This document shows positions 1 through 6,830 of a stretch of DNA of 24,186 bases, in pieces. The notes under the pieces were generated by a model that searched no databases, was not told the DNA's origin, and saw only the letters and a list, made by a program, of their open reading frames with translations. The position numbers and the translations under genes were made by a program. The DNA is taken from contig DAHUYW010000052.1 in assembly GCA_027306915.1 (NCBI GenBank), positions 1-24,186 on the forward strand, written 5' to 3'. Numbering within the stretch: the first letter of the stretch is position 1; each line of letters starts with the position of its first letter. This stretch comes from Spirochaetales bacterium (GTDB lineage: Bacteria > Spirochaetota > Spirochaetia > DAHUYW01).

Positions 1-224
1 ATGCTCTTTCCTTCGATGAATTGCTGAAGCGTCTCAATCAGAAGGCAATCAATGGCCATTGATGCGAATCCAGCATATTCGTAATCGAGTATGAGCTCTA
101 CTGGCTTAAGAAAGCGACCGTTGATTCTGTCGACGAAGATTTCGATAGCTGTTTTCCAATCTGCTTCGTCATGAAACTCTAGCTTTTTCCAGTCGTCGTC
201 CGAGTAGCTAGGTGATATATCCAT
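1..224 (-). CDS. Cassette-borne conserved hypothetical protein (3' end beyond the window)
   Basis: An ORF of 74 codons opens at the ATG at 222-224 and is still open at the left edge. An excellent ribosome binding site (AGGAGGT) lies 4 bases upstream. The product begins MDISPSYSDDDW and carries a motif RINGRFLKPVELI followed by IDCLLIETLQQF. I recognise this pattern from a widespread bacterial family of unknown function, from memory only; no enzyme motif, signal peptide or membrane helix is visible. The DNA is clearly more AT-rich than the nuo genes. The ORF reads away from the integron integrase and starts about 45 bases after a GTTATGC core-like site, the expected layout for the first gene cassette of an integron. 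The function is unknown. Confidence is high that it is a gene and moderate that it is a cassette. Confidence 0.72.
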   Translation of the reverse strand, partial: MDISPSYSDDDWKKLEFHDEADWKTAIEIFVDRINGRFLKPVELILDYEYAGFASMAIDCLLIETLQQFIEGKS

Positions 225-263
225 CGTGACCTCCTGAAGCCTGAAATGTACGACGTCGTGGGG

Positions 264-270
264 GCATAAC
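264..270 (-). other. Candidate integron recombination core site (attI/cassette boundary)
   Basis: On the minus strand this is GTTATGC, close to the integron core consensus GTTRRRY (it deviates at the fifth base). It stands directly before the short leader of the cassette-like ORF. A copy with the same TGTTATGC context lies 97 bases upstream at 361-367, and an inverted copy at 419-425. If the first cassette begins here, its 5' leader would be about 45 bases, typical for cassettes. Seen: the repeats. Inferred: their role as recombination sites. Confidence 0.45.
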
Positions 271-360
271 ATTTATATTCTGCAGTTTTGTGCTAAATGC
301 AGCAAGAGAGTTGGCTGGACGGCGTGGGGGCCGAGTCGCCAGCAAGCACTTCATGAAGCT

Positions 361-425
361 GCATAACATTCCGCGTGGTTACTTGTAAGAGCGACAGCCG
401 AAGTGAGCTGGAGGATGTGTTATGC
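361..425. other. attC-like imperfect inverted repeat between cassette and integrase
   Basis: The element begins with GCATAAC and ends with GTTATGC, the 7-base outer arms of an attC site (R'' and R'). Inside them ATTCC faces GGATGT, and further in GGTTACTT faces AAGTGAGC with one wobble pair and one mismatch, around a loop of about 16 bases. Total length of 65 bases is within the attC range, although the spacers between outer and inner arms (9-10 bases) are longer than usual. The right arm overlaps the integrase start codon. It may instead be part of attI or a regulatory palindrome. Confidence 0.4.
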
Positions 426-1774
426 AACGTCTCATCGAGTTCCTCCGTGACAAGGGGAAAGTACCTGAGAGCCGAATCCCCCACTATCTGCGTTGGATTC
501 ACTGGTATTGGAGCTACGAAAGGAGCGGTGATGGGGGCGTGAAGTCGATTGAGAAATTCCTCTTCGGCATCAATGAGAGTTTCGAGAAGTGGCAGGTGGA
601 TCAGGCGCGAATCGCACTTCGGCTGTACACTTACTACAAAGAAGTGGTTTGCCACATTCCGACCAAAGCATTCCCGACAAGCAAGGTTCCCCAAGAATCG
701 ATGCCTTCAACGCCCAGCCTGAACGGCTCCGCAACGAAAAAGGGTGACCCTGCCTCACCGGAAATCAGGGACGCCTTGAGACCTGCTTCATCTCCGGTTG
801 TTCTGCAAGCGAAGACCTGGACCGAGGTTGAGGCGGCTCTCATGAGACTCATGAGGCTGCGGCATCTATCCTATAGAACCGAGAAGACCTACCTCTCGTG
901 GGTTCTGCGCTTTCAGGAGTTCTGTGGTGCCAAACCCTGCACCTCGATCAATCAGGAGGACCTCCAGCATTTTCTTTCCTTTCTTGCGGTGGAGAACCAT
1001 GTGTCAGCCGCTACTCAGCAGCAAGCGTTCAACGCACTGCTTTTCATGTACCGCAACCTTTTGCACGTATCAGTCGAAAGCCTGAATCCTGTGATTCGGT
1101 CCAAGATCCCTCGGAGGCTCCCTGTCGTTCTCTCAGTCGAGGAGATCAGACGAGTTTTTTCGCTGCTGAAGGGAACTCAGCTACTTGCGGCCTCTATCAT
1201 GTATGGAGGCGGTTTGAGGCTTCGGGAGTGTCTCGCCCTCAGGGTTAAGGACGTGGACTTCTCGCGCCACTGTCTCATCGTCAGGTCTGGAAAGGGAGAC
1301 AAGGACCGGGAGACCGTGCTGCCCGAAGGGGTTTCTACGAAGCTCGAGTCGCACTTGAGCGTCATCCGCGGGCTCCACGACAAAGACCGGCGCAAGAGAG
1401 TGGCCGGGGTGTGGCTACCGCCGGGCCTCGAGCGAAAATACCCGAATGCCGGAACAGAGTGGGCTTGGTTCTGGGTATTCCCGTCCTCCAAGCTGTCAAT
1501 CGATCCCACTTCCGGGTCGGTTCGGCGCCACCACCTCTACCCTACCACAATCCAGAAGGGTTTTCGCCAAGCGGTCCTCGACTCCGGCATTGCGAAGCAT
1601 GCCACCGTCCACACGCTGAGACACTGCTTCGCTACGCATCTCATTGAAAGGGGGTATGACATTCGAACAGTACAGGAGCTCCTTGGGCATTCCGATGTTT
1701 CAACGACCATGATATACACTCATGTTGCGCGTCGGAACAAGCTGGGGGTGGCTAGTCCTCTGGACCTTCTCTAG
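422..1774 (+). CDS. intI: Integron integrase (IntI-type tyrosine recombinase) with extra N-terminal domain
   Basis: The 450-residue protein is a tyrosine site-specific recombinase that would insert and excise gene cassettes at attI and attC sites. The catalytic set is complete: R266 in GLRLRE, H397 and R400 in HTLRH, H423 in LLGHSD and Y432 in MIYTH. The stretch with ERKYPNAGTEWAW (about 335-348) is the extra segment that separates integron integrases from XerC/XerD and folds attC bottom strands in the family. The core-binding domain starts near residue 135 (TWTEVEAALMRLMRLRH). Usual IntI length is about 320-340, so the first ~130 residues, which include a second SAM-like helical region and a linker, are additional. 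The ATG at 422 has GGAGG 7 bases upstream. Context fits: a divergent cassette-like ORF and core-like repeats lie upstream. No SOS box was seen in the upstream region. Confidence 0.93.
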   Translation: MQRLIEFLRDKGKVPESRIPHYLRWIHWYWSYERSGDGGVKSIEKFLFGINESFEKWQVDQARIALRLYTYYKEVVCHIPTKAFPTSKVPQESMPSTPSLNGSATKKGDPASPEIRDALRPASSPVVLQAKTWTEVEAALMRLMRLRHLSYRTEKTYLSWVLRFQEFCGAKPCTSINQEDLQHFLSFLAVENHVSAATQQQAFNALLFMYRNLLHVSVESLNPVIRSKIPRRLPVVLSVEEIRRVFSLLKGTQLLAASIMYGGGLRLRECLALRVKDVDFSRHCLIVRSGKGDKDRETVLPEGVSTKLESHLSVIRGLHDKDRRKRVAGVWLPPGLERKYPNAGTEWAWFWVFPSSKLSIDPTSGSVRRHHLYPTTIQKGFRQAVLDSGIAKHATVHTLRHCFATHLIERGYDIRTVQELLGHSDVSTTMIYTHVARRNKLGVASPLDLL

Positions 1775-2216
1775 CTGTCGGCTGAGCGTCCGGGCGGTCA
1801 TTGGTGCGCGAATTGAAGGCGGACGGTCTTGCACTCGATTAGGCTGAGGCGCAGACCTCACGTCCGGGTGCCCTCGGCTGCAGAAATGCCGAGAGCAGCG
1901 AAACGTCTGCCGCTCATCACCGGCAAAATCCGGCGCGCGGCAGCTCTCCACTATCGTGGAACGATCCCGCCGAAACAGGAGCCGCCCCTATGTACCGGGA
2001 AGCGTACGCAGCCGAGCTTGCATTCCCGCAGAGACCCGCCAGACTTGGTGCCACACGTGAGAGGATAGGATCCACACGGATCGCCCCTCACGAGAGGACA
2101 AAATCTCTGGCTTCAATTATAGGATCTTCGGCGGCGGGCGCAAGCAGAAATGCGAATTTGACCATGGGATGGAGGTCGGCTCTCAGAAGGCTACAAACCC
2201 TCGTTTGAGCGCCTGT
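1775..2216. other. Stretch without a recognisable gene
   Basis: About 440 bases lie between the integrase and the regulator remnant. Only short ORFs occur, on both strands, and none has a convincing ribosome binding site or recognisable protein sequence. No tRNA, CRISPR repeat, inverted repeat pair of an insertion sequence or clear terminator was seen. The right part may hold further eroded 5' sequence of the regulator pseudogene, but I cannot recognise it. Confidence 0.6.
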
Positions 2217-3195
2217 TTGACGGTCAACCTTGCTGGGGGCGCTAAGAGCTTGCACGCCGGGGAAGGGTCTGCTGACGCGAGTATCCATCATAGCCTCTTG
2301 AGCCTCTTGCGGGTAACCGAGGGCAGCCGGGAGAGCCGCTTCTGGATGCTCGAGACCATCCAAGAATATGCTCCTACCAAGCTCGCTGCGGGTCCGGCTA
2401 CGGAAGCGCTCAAGGAGCGGCATCCGGCCTGCTACCTTGCACTTGCCGAGGAGGGGGCGGGCGCGCTCCACGGCCCCGACCAAATGGACTGGCCGATCGG
2501 CTTACCAGAGCCTCAAGACCGCGAAGAGGTGGGGTGACGCTCGCGGCGAGGTTCTCGCCCTTTCTGGCCTCGGGGTGGCGGAGGGATGGCTGGGCGAGAA
2601 GTCGGCAGGGAGCGGCCAAGCCGAGTCCGCCGTCCAGTTGGCGCGAGAGCTCAGGGATCCCCTTTCGATTGCGCTCTCGCTCATCTGGGCCTACTCCACC
2701 ACCGACGGGAAGTATTCAGGCGCGCCTCCTCTCGCCCTGCTCGAGGAGGCGCTTGAGCTTGCGCGTCGCCTCGGAGATCTCTGGTGCGTTGCCTACGCCT
2801 TCAACGGGCTGGGCGATCCTCTCACCGAGCTCGGAGACTACACGTCTGCGCGGGTGAACTACGAAAAGGCTCTCAAGAGCTTCCGGGAGCTTTCCGACGA
2901 TTGGCTGGTCGCCCGGCAGCTTGAAGGGCTGGCCCGTGTCAGCCTCCTCGATGGCGACTGCGAGGGCGCCGTCGGGACCACCCAAGAGAGCCTGAGGCTC
3001 TTCGACGAAATAGGTGACCGCGCAAACGTTGTTTTCATGATGGGAAGGCTTGGAATGGTCCTGCGGCGTGCAGGATGTCGCGCCCGTGCGGCCTCCATCC
3101 TTGGGGCGTCCGAGAGCCGGGCTGCCGGGCAGGCCATGAGCTACGCGTAGGCCCTCGCATACTCCCTTGCTTCTCCTGAAGCCGGAAAGGAATAG
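2217..3195 (+). pseudogene. Remnant of an ATPase-TPR transcriptional regulator (AfsR/LuxR-like predicted ATPase family)
   Basis: Two reading frames carry parts of one protein. The first (to 2537) contains RFWMLETIQEYA and LALAEEGAGALHGPDQ, the typical sequence at the end of the ATPase region in this family, where the usual text is FRMLETIREYA and LALAEEAEP. The second frame, recognisable from about 2510, carries helical TPR-like repeats (GDARGEVLALSGLGVAEG, ALELARRLGDLWCVAYAFNGLG, ALKSFRELSDDW). The segment that normally joins them is missing, so a deletion accompanies the frame change near 2490-2540. At 3148-3150 a TAG interrupts the usual C-terminal motif, and the same frame continues ALAYSLASPEAGKE to a stop at 3193. 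Sequence between ILGASES and GQAMSYA also looks deleted. The N-terminal sensor/DNA-binding part and P-loop are absent. In intact relatives these are large signal-responsive regulators; here no function is expected. Confidence 0.75.
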
Positions 3196-3342
3196 GTCAA
3201 CCGCTGCCGGAATACAGTCACCGTTGGAGCAAGGGCCCGAAGGTCGACCGGATGGGGGACGACCCGAGCTTGTGGCTATGGCTTACCATTCGGGTATCAA
3301 CATCGGTCGGAGAGGAGTCTGACTCGCTACATCAACTTTTCC

Positions 3343-3382
3343 TTGTGAACCCGGGAAAGGGGGAGTAAGATACTAAGACTAG
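3343..3382 (+). promoter_or_regulatory. Sigma70-like promoter and operator-like repeat of the BlaI-type gene
   Basis: TTGTGA (3343-3348) and TAAGAT (3366-3371) are separated by 17 bases, a good match to a housekeeping promoter. The predicted start lies near 3378. Immediately at that point is TACTAAGACTAG (3371-3382), with a repeated ACTA and a partial CTA/TAG symmetry, a plausible place for autoregulation by the downstream repressor. The operator reading is weak, since it does not match the classical TACA-N-TGTA dyad. Confidence 0.45.
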
Positions 3383-3415
3383 CAACAGGCGTGTGTCGTC
3401 TGCGGAGGACCATCT

Positions 3416-3778
3416 ATGCACAAGGGAAAACGACTGCTCCACGATCATGAGATTTCCGTCATGCAGGTAGTCTGGGAGCAGGGCGAGTCAACCGATGCCC
3501 AGGTTCAGAAGATGCTCGCAAGCACCGAGGGTCTCGATCGGAGTAAGATTACTAAAATAATCAGCGATCTCGTCCAGCGGGGAGTGCTCACCCAGCGTGA
3601 GGAGGAGAACACCTACGTGTACGCTCCGCTCGTGAGCCGACGGGAGGTCGAGGAGGCGCTCCTTCAGGACCTCCACGACTATCTCTTTGAGGGTTCGAAC
3701 ATCCGGATGATTCGCTCGCTCGTCGAGCATCGAATCGTAAGCAAGGGAGATCTCATCACCATAGCGCGCGAGCTGTAG
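3416..3778 (+). CDS. BlaI/MecI-family winged-helix transcriptional repressor
   Basis: The 120-residue protein has the length and layout of BlaI/MecI/CopY repressors. An N-terminal winged helix starts with HDHEISVMQVVWEQGE (residues 9-24), the recognition region is about GLDRSKITKIISDLVQRG (39-56), the wing is TQREEENTYVYAPL (59-72), and a C-terminal helical dimerisation part ends at about 120. Relatives repress beta-lactamase or metal-transport genes and are removed by cleavage, usually by a BlaR1-type membrane protease encoded next door. Neither a BlaR1 homologue nor a beta-lactamase is visible here, so the target is unknown. ATG at 3416 has GGAGG 7 bases upstream. The gene converges on nuoN with only 23 bases between stop codons and no clear terminator. 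The family assignment is secure, the regulated genes are not. Confidence 0.88.
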   Translation: MHKGKRLLHDHEISVMQVVWEQGESTDAQVQKMLASTEGLDRSKITKIISDLVQRGVLTQREEENTYVYAPLVSRREVEEALLQDLHDYLFEGSNIRMIRSLVEHRIVSKGDLITIAREL

Positions 3779-3801
3779 GTCGAGGAGGACGGGGGGCAAG
3801 C

Positions 3802-5355
3802 CTAGAGCGTCGGCACGAGCCTCGCGATGAGACCCAAGAGCGGCGACGGGAAGACACCCAATCCAATGACGACGGCGGTGACGGCAAAAAGGATGATGCC
3901 GGCCGCCGCCGTGACCCTTGCATTTAGGGTCCAGGCTTGCTCCCCTCTGGCGACCGCAGCGGTCGCCCCCGACGCTTGGGCTCCGGGGGCGGTGAAAGCC
4001 GCCTCCGAGCCTTGGGCCGTGGACGGCGCCTGAGGCTGCGCCCTTTCGCTCTCCCGCGTGAACTGGACTGCGACGAGCCGCAGGTAATAGAAGAGCCCAA
4101 TCGCGCTCGACGCGACGAGCGAGGCCGCAAGGAGCCATCGTGCCGCCCCGACGCCGACCCCGAGCAGGTAGAGCTTGCCCATGAAGCCGGCCGTCACCGG
4201 AATTCCCGCAATGGAGAGAAGCATCACGATGAAGACGAGCGAGAGGAGCGGCCGCTTTCGGCTGAGACCTGCGTAGTCGCCAAGCTGCTCCGCCTCGCCC
4301 TCGACTCCAGAGAAAACGGTGATGATCCCGAAGAGACCGAGGGTGGTCGCCGAGTAGGCGACGAGGTAGAAGGCAGAGGCAGTTGCGCCGGACGCGCCGC
4401 CGACGAGGAGCGGCAGCATCAGGTAACCGAGGTGGGCCGTCGAGGAGTAGGCGAGCATCCGCTTCACGTTCGATTGCCGTAGGGCAAGCCAGCTTCCGCC
4501 GAGCATCGAAAGGACCGCCACGATCGTGAGCACCCACGCGACGACGGGGCTCGCCGCGAGATCTACGCCTGCGAAGAATCGAAAGAAGAGCGCAAAGACT
4601 GCTATCTTGCTGACCGTGGCGATCGAGGCCGTCACGGGCGCCGAGGAGCCCTGATAGACGTCCGCGGCCCACATGTGGAAAGGGACGAGGGCAAGCTTGA
4701 AGCCGATTGCGACGATCACCATCACGAGCCCGGTGGTCAGGACGATCGTGGTCGCAGCACCGGGCGCGAGCACCCCAACGCCGGAGGTGAGCGCGGCCCC
4801 GATCTTGCCGAACTCCATCGTGCCGGTCTCGCCGTAGAGGAGGGCCATCCCAAAGAGAAGGAAGGCGGAGGAGACCGCAGCGGGAACGAAGTACTTCAGG
4901 CCCGACTCGATCGAAACCCGCCGCGTGCGGACGTAGGCGAGCAGGGCATAGAGCGACACGCTCAGGAGCTCGAGGCCGAGAAAGAAGCTCGCGAAGCTCG
5001 AGCTCTCGACCAGCACCATCGCGCCGAGGCTCTCGAGAAGCAGGAGCACGAAAAACTCCTCGCGATTCTCCCGATAGCCGCGAAGGTAGCCGTAGGAGAG
5101 GAACAGAACGGCGAAGTTGGCCGCAAGGATCACTCCCAGAAAGAAGCGCGCGTAGGAGTCGACGACAAGCAGGCCGCCGATTCGGATGGAGTCCGGCAGG
5201 GCGAAGAGACTTCCAAAGGCGCAGGCGAAACCGAGGAATGCGACGATGAAGCTTACGAGGTATCCGCGCCTGATTGCGATCCCAATCAGGATGAGGATGA
5301 CCGCGGCGGCGATGATGATCTGCGGCAGAAGCGCGAAGGTTTCGGACGCGCTCAT
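3802..5355 (-). CDS. nuoN: NADH-quinone oxidoreductase subunit N
   Basis: This 517-residue membrane subunit belongs to the antiporter-like family and forms one of the three proton channels of complex I. About 14 hydrophobic helices are visible. Key charged residues of the family are present: E129 in FLGLELLSVS, K220 in IGFKLALVPFHMW, K250 in TVSKIAVFA and K394 in GFMGKLYL. It is longer than the E. coli protein (485), mainly because of an Ala/Ser/Gln-rich hydrophilic insert at residues about 437-474 (DNA 3934-4047) between late helices. The ATG at 5353-5355 shares one base with the nuoM stop (TGATG) and has GGGAGG 6-7 bases upstream. It is the last gene of the nuo operon. A longer upstream extension in the same frame is rejected because it would overlap nuoM and lacks similarity. 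Confidence 0.95.
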   Translation of the reverse strand: MSASETFALLPQIIIAAAVILILIGIAIRRGYLVSFIVAFLGFACAFGSLFALPDSIRIGGLLVVDSYARFFLGVILAANFAVLFLSYGYLRGYRENREEFFVLLLLESLGAMVLVESSSFASFFLGLELLSVSLYALLAYVRTRRVSIESGLKYFVPAAVSSAFLLFGMALLYGETGTMEFGKIGAALTSGVGVLAPGAATTIVLTTGLVMVIVAIGFKLALVPFHMWAADVYQGSSAPVTASIATVSKIAVFALFFRFFAGVDLAASPVVAWVLTIVAVLSMLGGSWLALRQSNVKRMLAYSSTAHLGYLMLPLLVGGASGATASAFYLVAYSATTLGLFGIITVFSGVEGEAEQLGDYAGLSRKRPLLSLVFIVMLLSIAGIPVTAGFMGKLYLLGVGVGAARWLLAASLVASSAIGLFYYLRLVAVQFTRESERAQPQAPSTAQGSEAAFTAPGAQASGATAAVARGEQAWTLNARVTAAAGIILFAVTAVVIGLGVFPSPLLGLIARLVPTL

Positions 5356-6830
5356 CAGATGCCTCCCTGCATGATCTGCAAGAACTGATGTGCAGTGTTG
5401 AAGATCGGCTGAGGGTAGAGGCCCAGCCAGAAAACGACGAGGATCAGGAGGAGAGCCGAGGCTGTCTCTATGCCTGAGAGGTCGGCGATTGCGAGCCCCG
5501 AGGCGGGTTTGCCGTGGAAAGCGCGCTGGATCATCCACAAGGCATAGGCGACCGAGAAGATCAGCCCCGCGGAGAGGATGACGGCGAAGACGACGCTCGC
5601 CTTGAAAGTCCCGATGATGACGAGGATCTCGGAGATGAAGTTCCCCGAGCCCGGCACGCCGAGCGCCACCAAGCCGAGCACAAAGCCGGCGCCGCCGAGA
5701 CGAGGCACGACGGAGAAGAGCCCGCCCATACGATCAAGCGACCGGCTTCCGAGGCGCTGCTCAAGAAGGCCGACGACGATGAAGAGCCCTCCGGTCGCAA
5801 CCCCATGGCTCAGCATCAAGAGAACCGATCCCTGAAGAGCGAGCGGGGTGAGGGCAAAAAGCCCGACGAAAACGAAACCGAGGTGGCTCACGCTGGTGTA
5901 GGCGACCAGCCGCTTCAGGTCGGTTTGCGCGAAGGCGAGCACGGCCCCGTAGATCACGCTTACGACTCCCAGGGTGAAGGCGACCGGAGCGAAGCTTGCG
6001 ACGGCCTGCGGGAAGAGCGGGATCGCGAAGCGCAGGATTCCGTAGGCGGCGGTCTTCGAGAGGAGGGCCGCGAGGATGATGGTTCCCTCGATCGGCGCCT
6101 CGGTGTAGGCGTCGGGCAGCCAGGAGTGGAAGGGCACCACCGGAAGCTTCACCATGAAGGCTGCGAGGAAGCCCAGCAGCAGGAGCATGCTTACCGACGA
6201 GCTCATCGGGGTTCCGAGGAGCCGGAAAAGGTCGAAGGTGTAGCTCCCGGTGCTCGCCCCGTGGATGAAGTAGAGGGCGAGAATTGCGAGAAGCATCAAC
6301 AGACCGGAGAACTGGGTAAAGACGAAGAACTTGAAGCCCGCCCTCTCCCGCCGCTCGCCGCCCCACCCCACGATGAGGAAGTACATCGGCACGAGCATCA
6401 GCTCCCAAAAGAGGAAGAACAGAAAAAGGTCGACCGCGAGGAAGGTTCCCAGTACGCCGGCGAGAACCAGCGAGAGGTTGAAGTAGAAGAACCGCTCGCT
6501 CTCGCGCTCCCGCCGCCAGAAGACCACGATGACGACGATCCCGATAAAGACCGTGAGCAGCGCAAGGAGCAGGCTCAAACCGTCAAGGACCAGATGAACC
6601 GAGATGCCGAGCTGGGGTATCCACGGGAGGAGCAGCTGATCGTAGAAGTGGTAGGAGCCCATCGTGACGGCGGTCGGATCGCCGCCGATCCAGATGGCGA
6701 GAAGCACCGCGAAGTCCAGAAGCAAGAAGAGAAGCGGCCAGATGCGGACCCAGGTCCTTCCCGCCCTTCCGAAGAGCCAGGCGACGAAACCGCCTACGAG
6801 AGGTCCGAGAACGAGAAGCGCAAGGATCAT
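5355..6830 (-). CDS. nuoM: NADH-quinone oxidoreductase subunit M
   Basis: This is a 491-residue antiporter-like proton-pumping subunit of the complex I membrane arm. It has about 14 hydrophobic segments. The conserved glutamate E143 (FFLFWELMLVPMY) and lysines K228 (FMVKLPVVPFHSWLPDA) and K259 (LLSKTAAYG) are present. The chosen ATG at 6828-6830 gives an ATGA overlap with the nuoL stop and has a GGTGG ribosome binding site about 7 bases upstream. An alternative ATG at 6836 adds only two residues. The basic N-terminal extension possible further upstream lies inside nuoL and is not part of the protein. Length is close to the E. coli protein (509). Unlike NuoL and NuoN it carries no low-complexity insert. 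Confidence 0.95.
   Translation of the reverse strand: MILALLVLGPLVGGFVAWLFGRAGRTWVRIWPLLFLLLDFAVLLAIWIGGDPTAVTMGSYHFYDQLLLPWIPQLGISVHLVLDGLSLLLALLTVFIGIVVIVVFWRRERESERFFYFNLSLVLAGVLGTFLAVDLFLFFLFWELMLVPMYFLIVGWGGERRERAGFKFFVFTQFSGLLMLLAILALYFIHGASTGSYTFDLFRLLGTPMSSSVSMLLLLGFLAAFMVKLPVVPFHSWLPDAYTEAPIEGTIILAALLSKTAAYGILRFAIPLFPQAVASFAPVAFTLGVVSVIYGAVLAFAQTDLKRLVAYTSVSHLGFVFVGLFALTPLALQGSVLLMLSHGVATGGLFIVVGLLEQRLGSRSLDRMGGLFSVVPRLGGAGFVLGLVALGVPGSGNFISEILVIIGTFKASVVFAVILSAGLIFSVAYALWMIQRAFHGKPASGLAIADLSGIETASALLLILVVFWLGLYPQPIFNTAHQFLQIMQGGI

Noticed and set aside
293..694. A 133-codon minus-strand frame across the integrase start
   Set aside because: It overlaps the integrase coding sequence and the putative recombination sites, has no good ribosome binding site and no recognisable sequence.
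422..1774. XerC/XerD housekeeping recombinase
   Set aside because: The ERKYPNAGTEWAW insert and the divergent cassette layout point to an integron integrase instead.
1829..2208. Short plus-strand frames between integrase and regulator remnant
   Set aside because: No ribosome binding site, basic low-information translations and no similarity that I can recognise.
3779..3801. Terminator between the convergent nuoN and BlaI-type genes
   Set aside because: Only 23 bases separate the stops and no stem with a T run is visible. Termination may be Rho-dependent or inside the genes.
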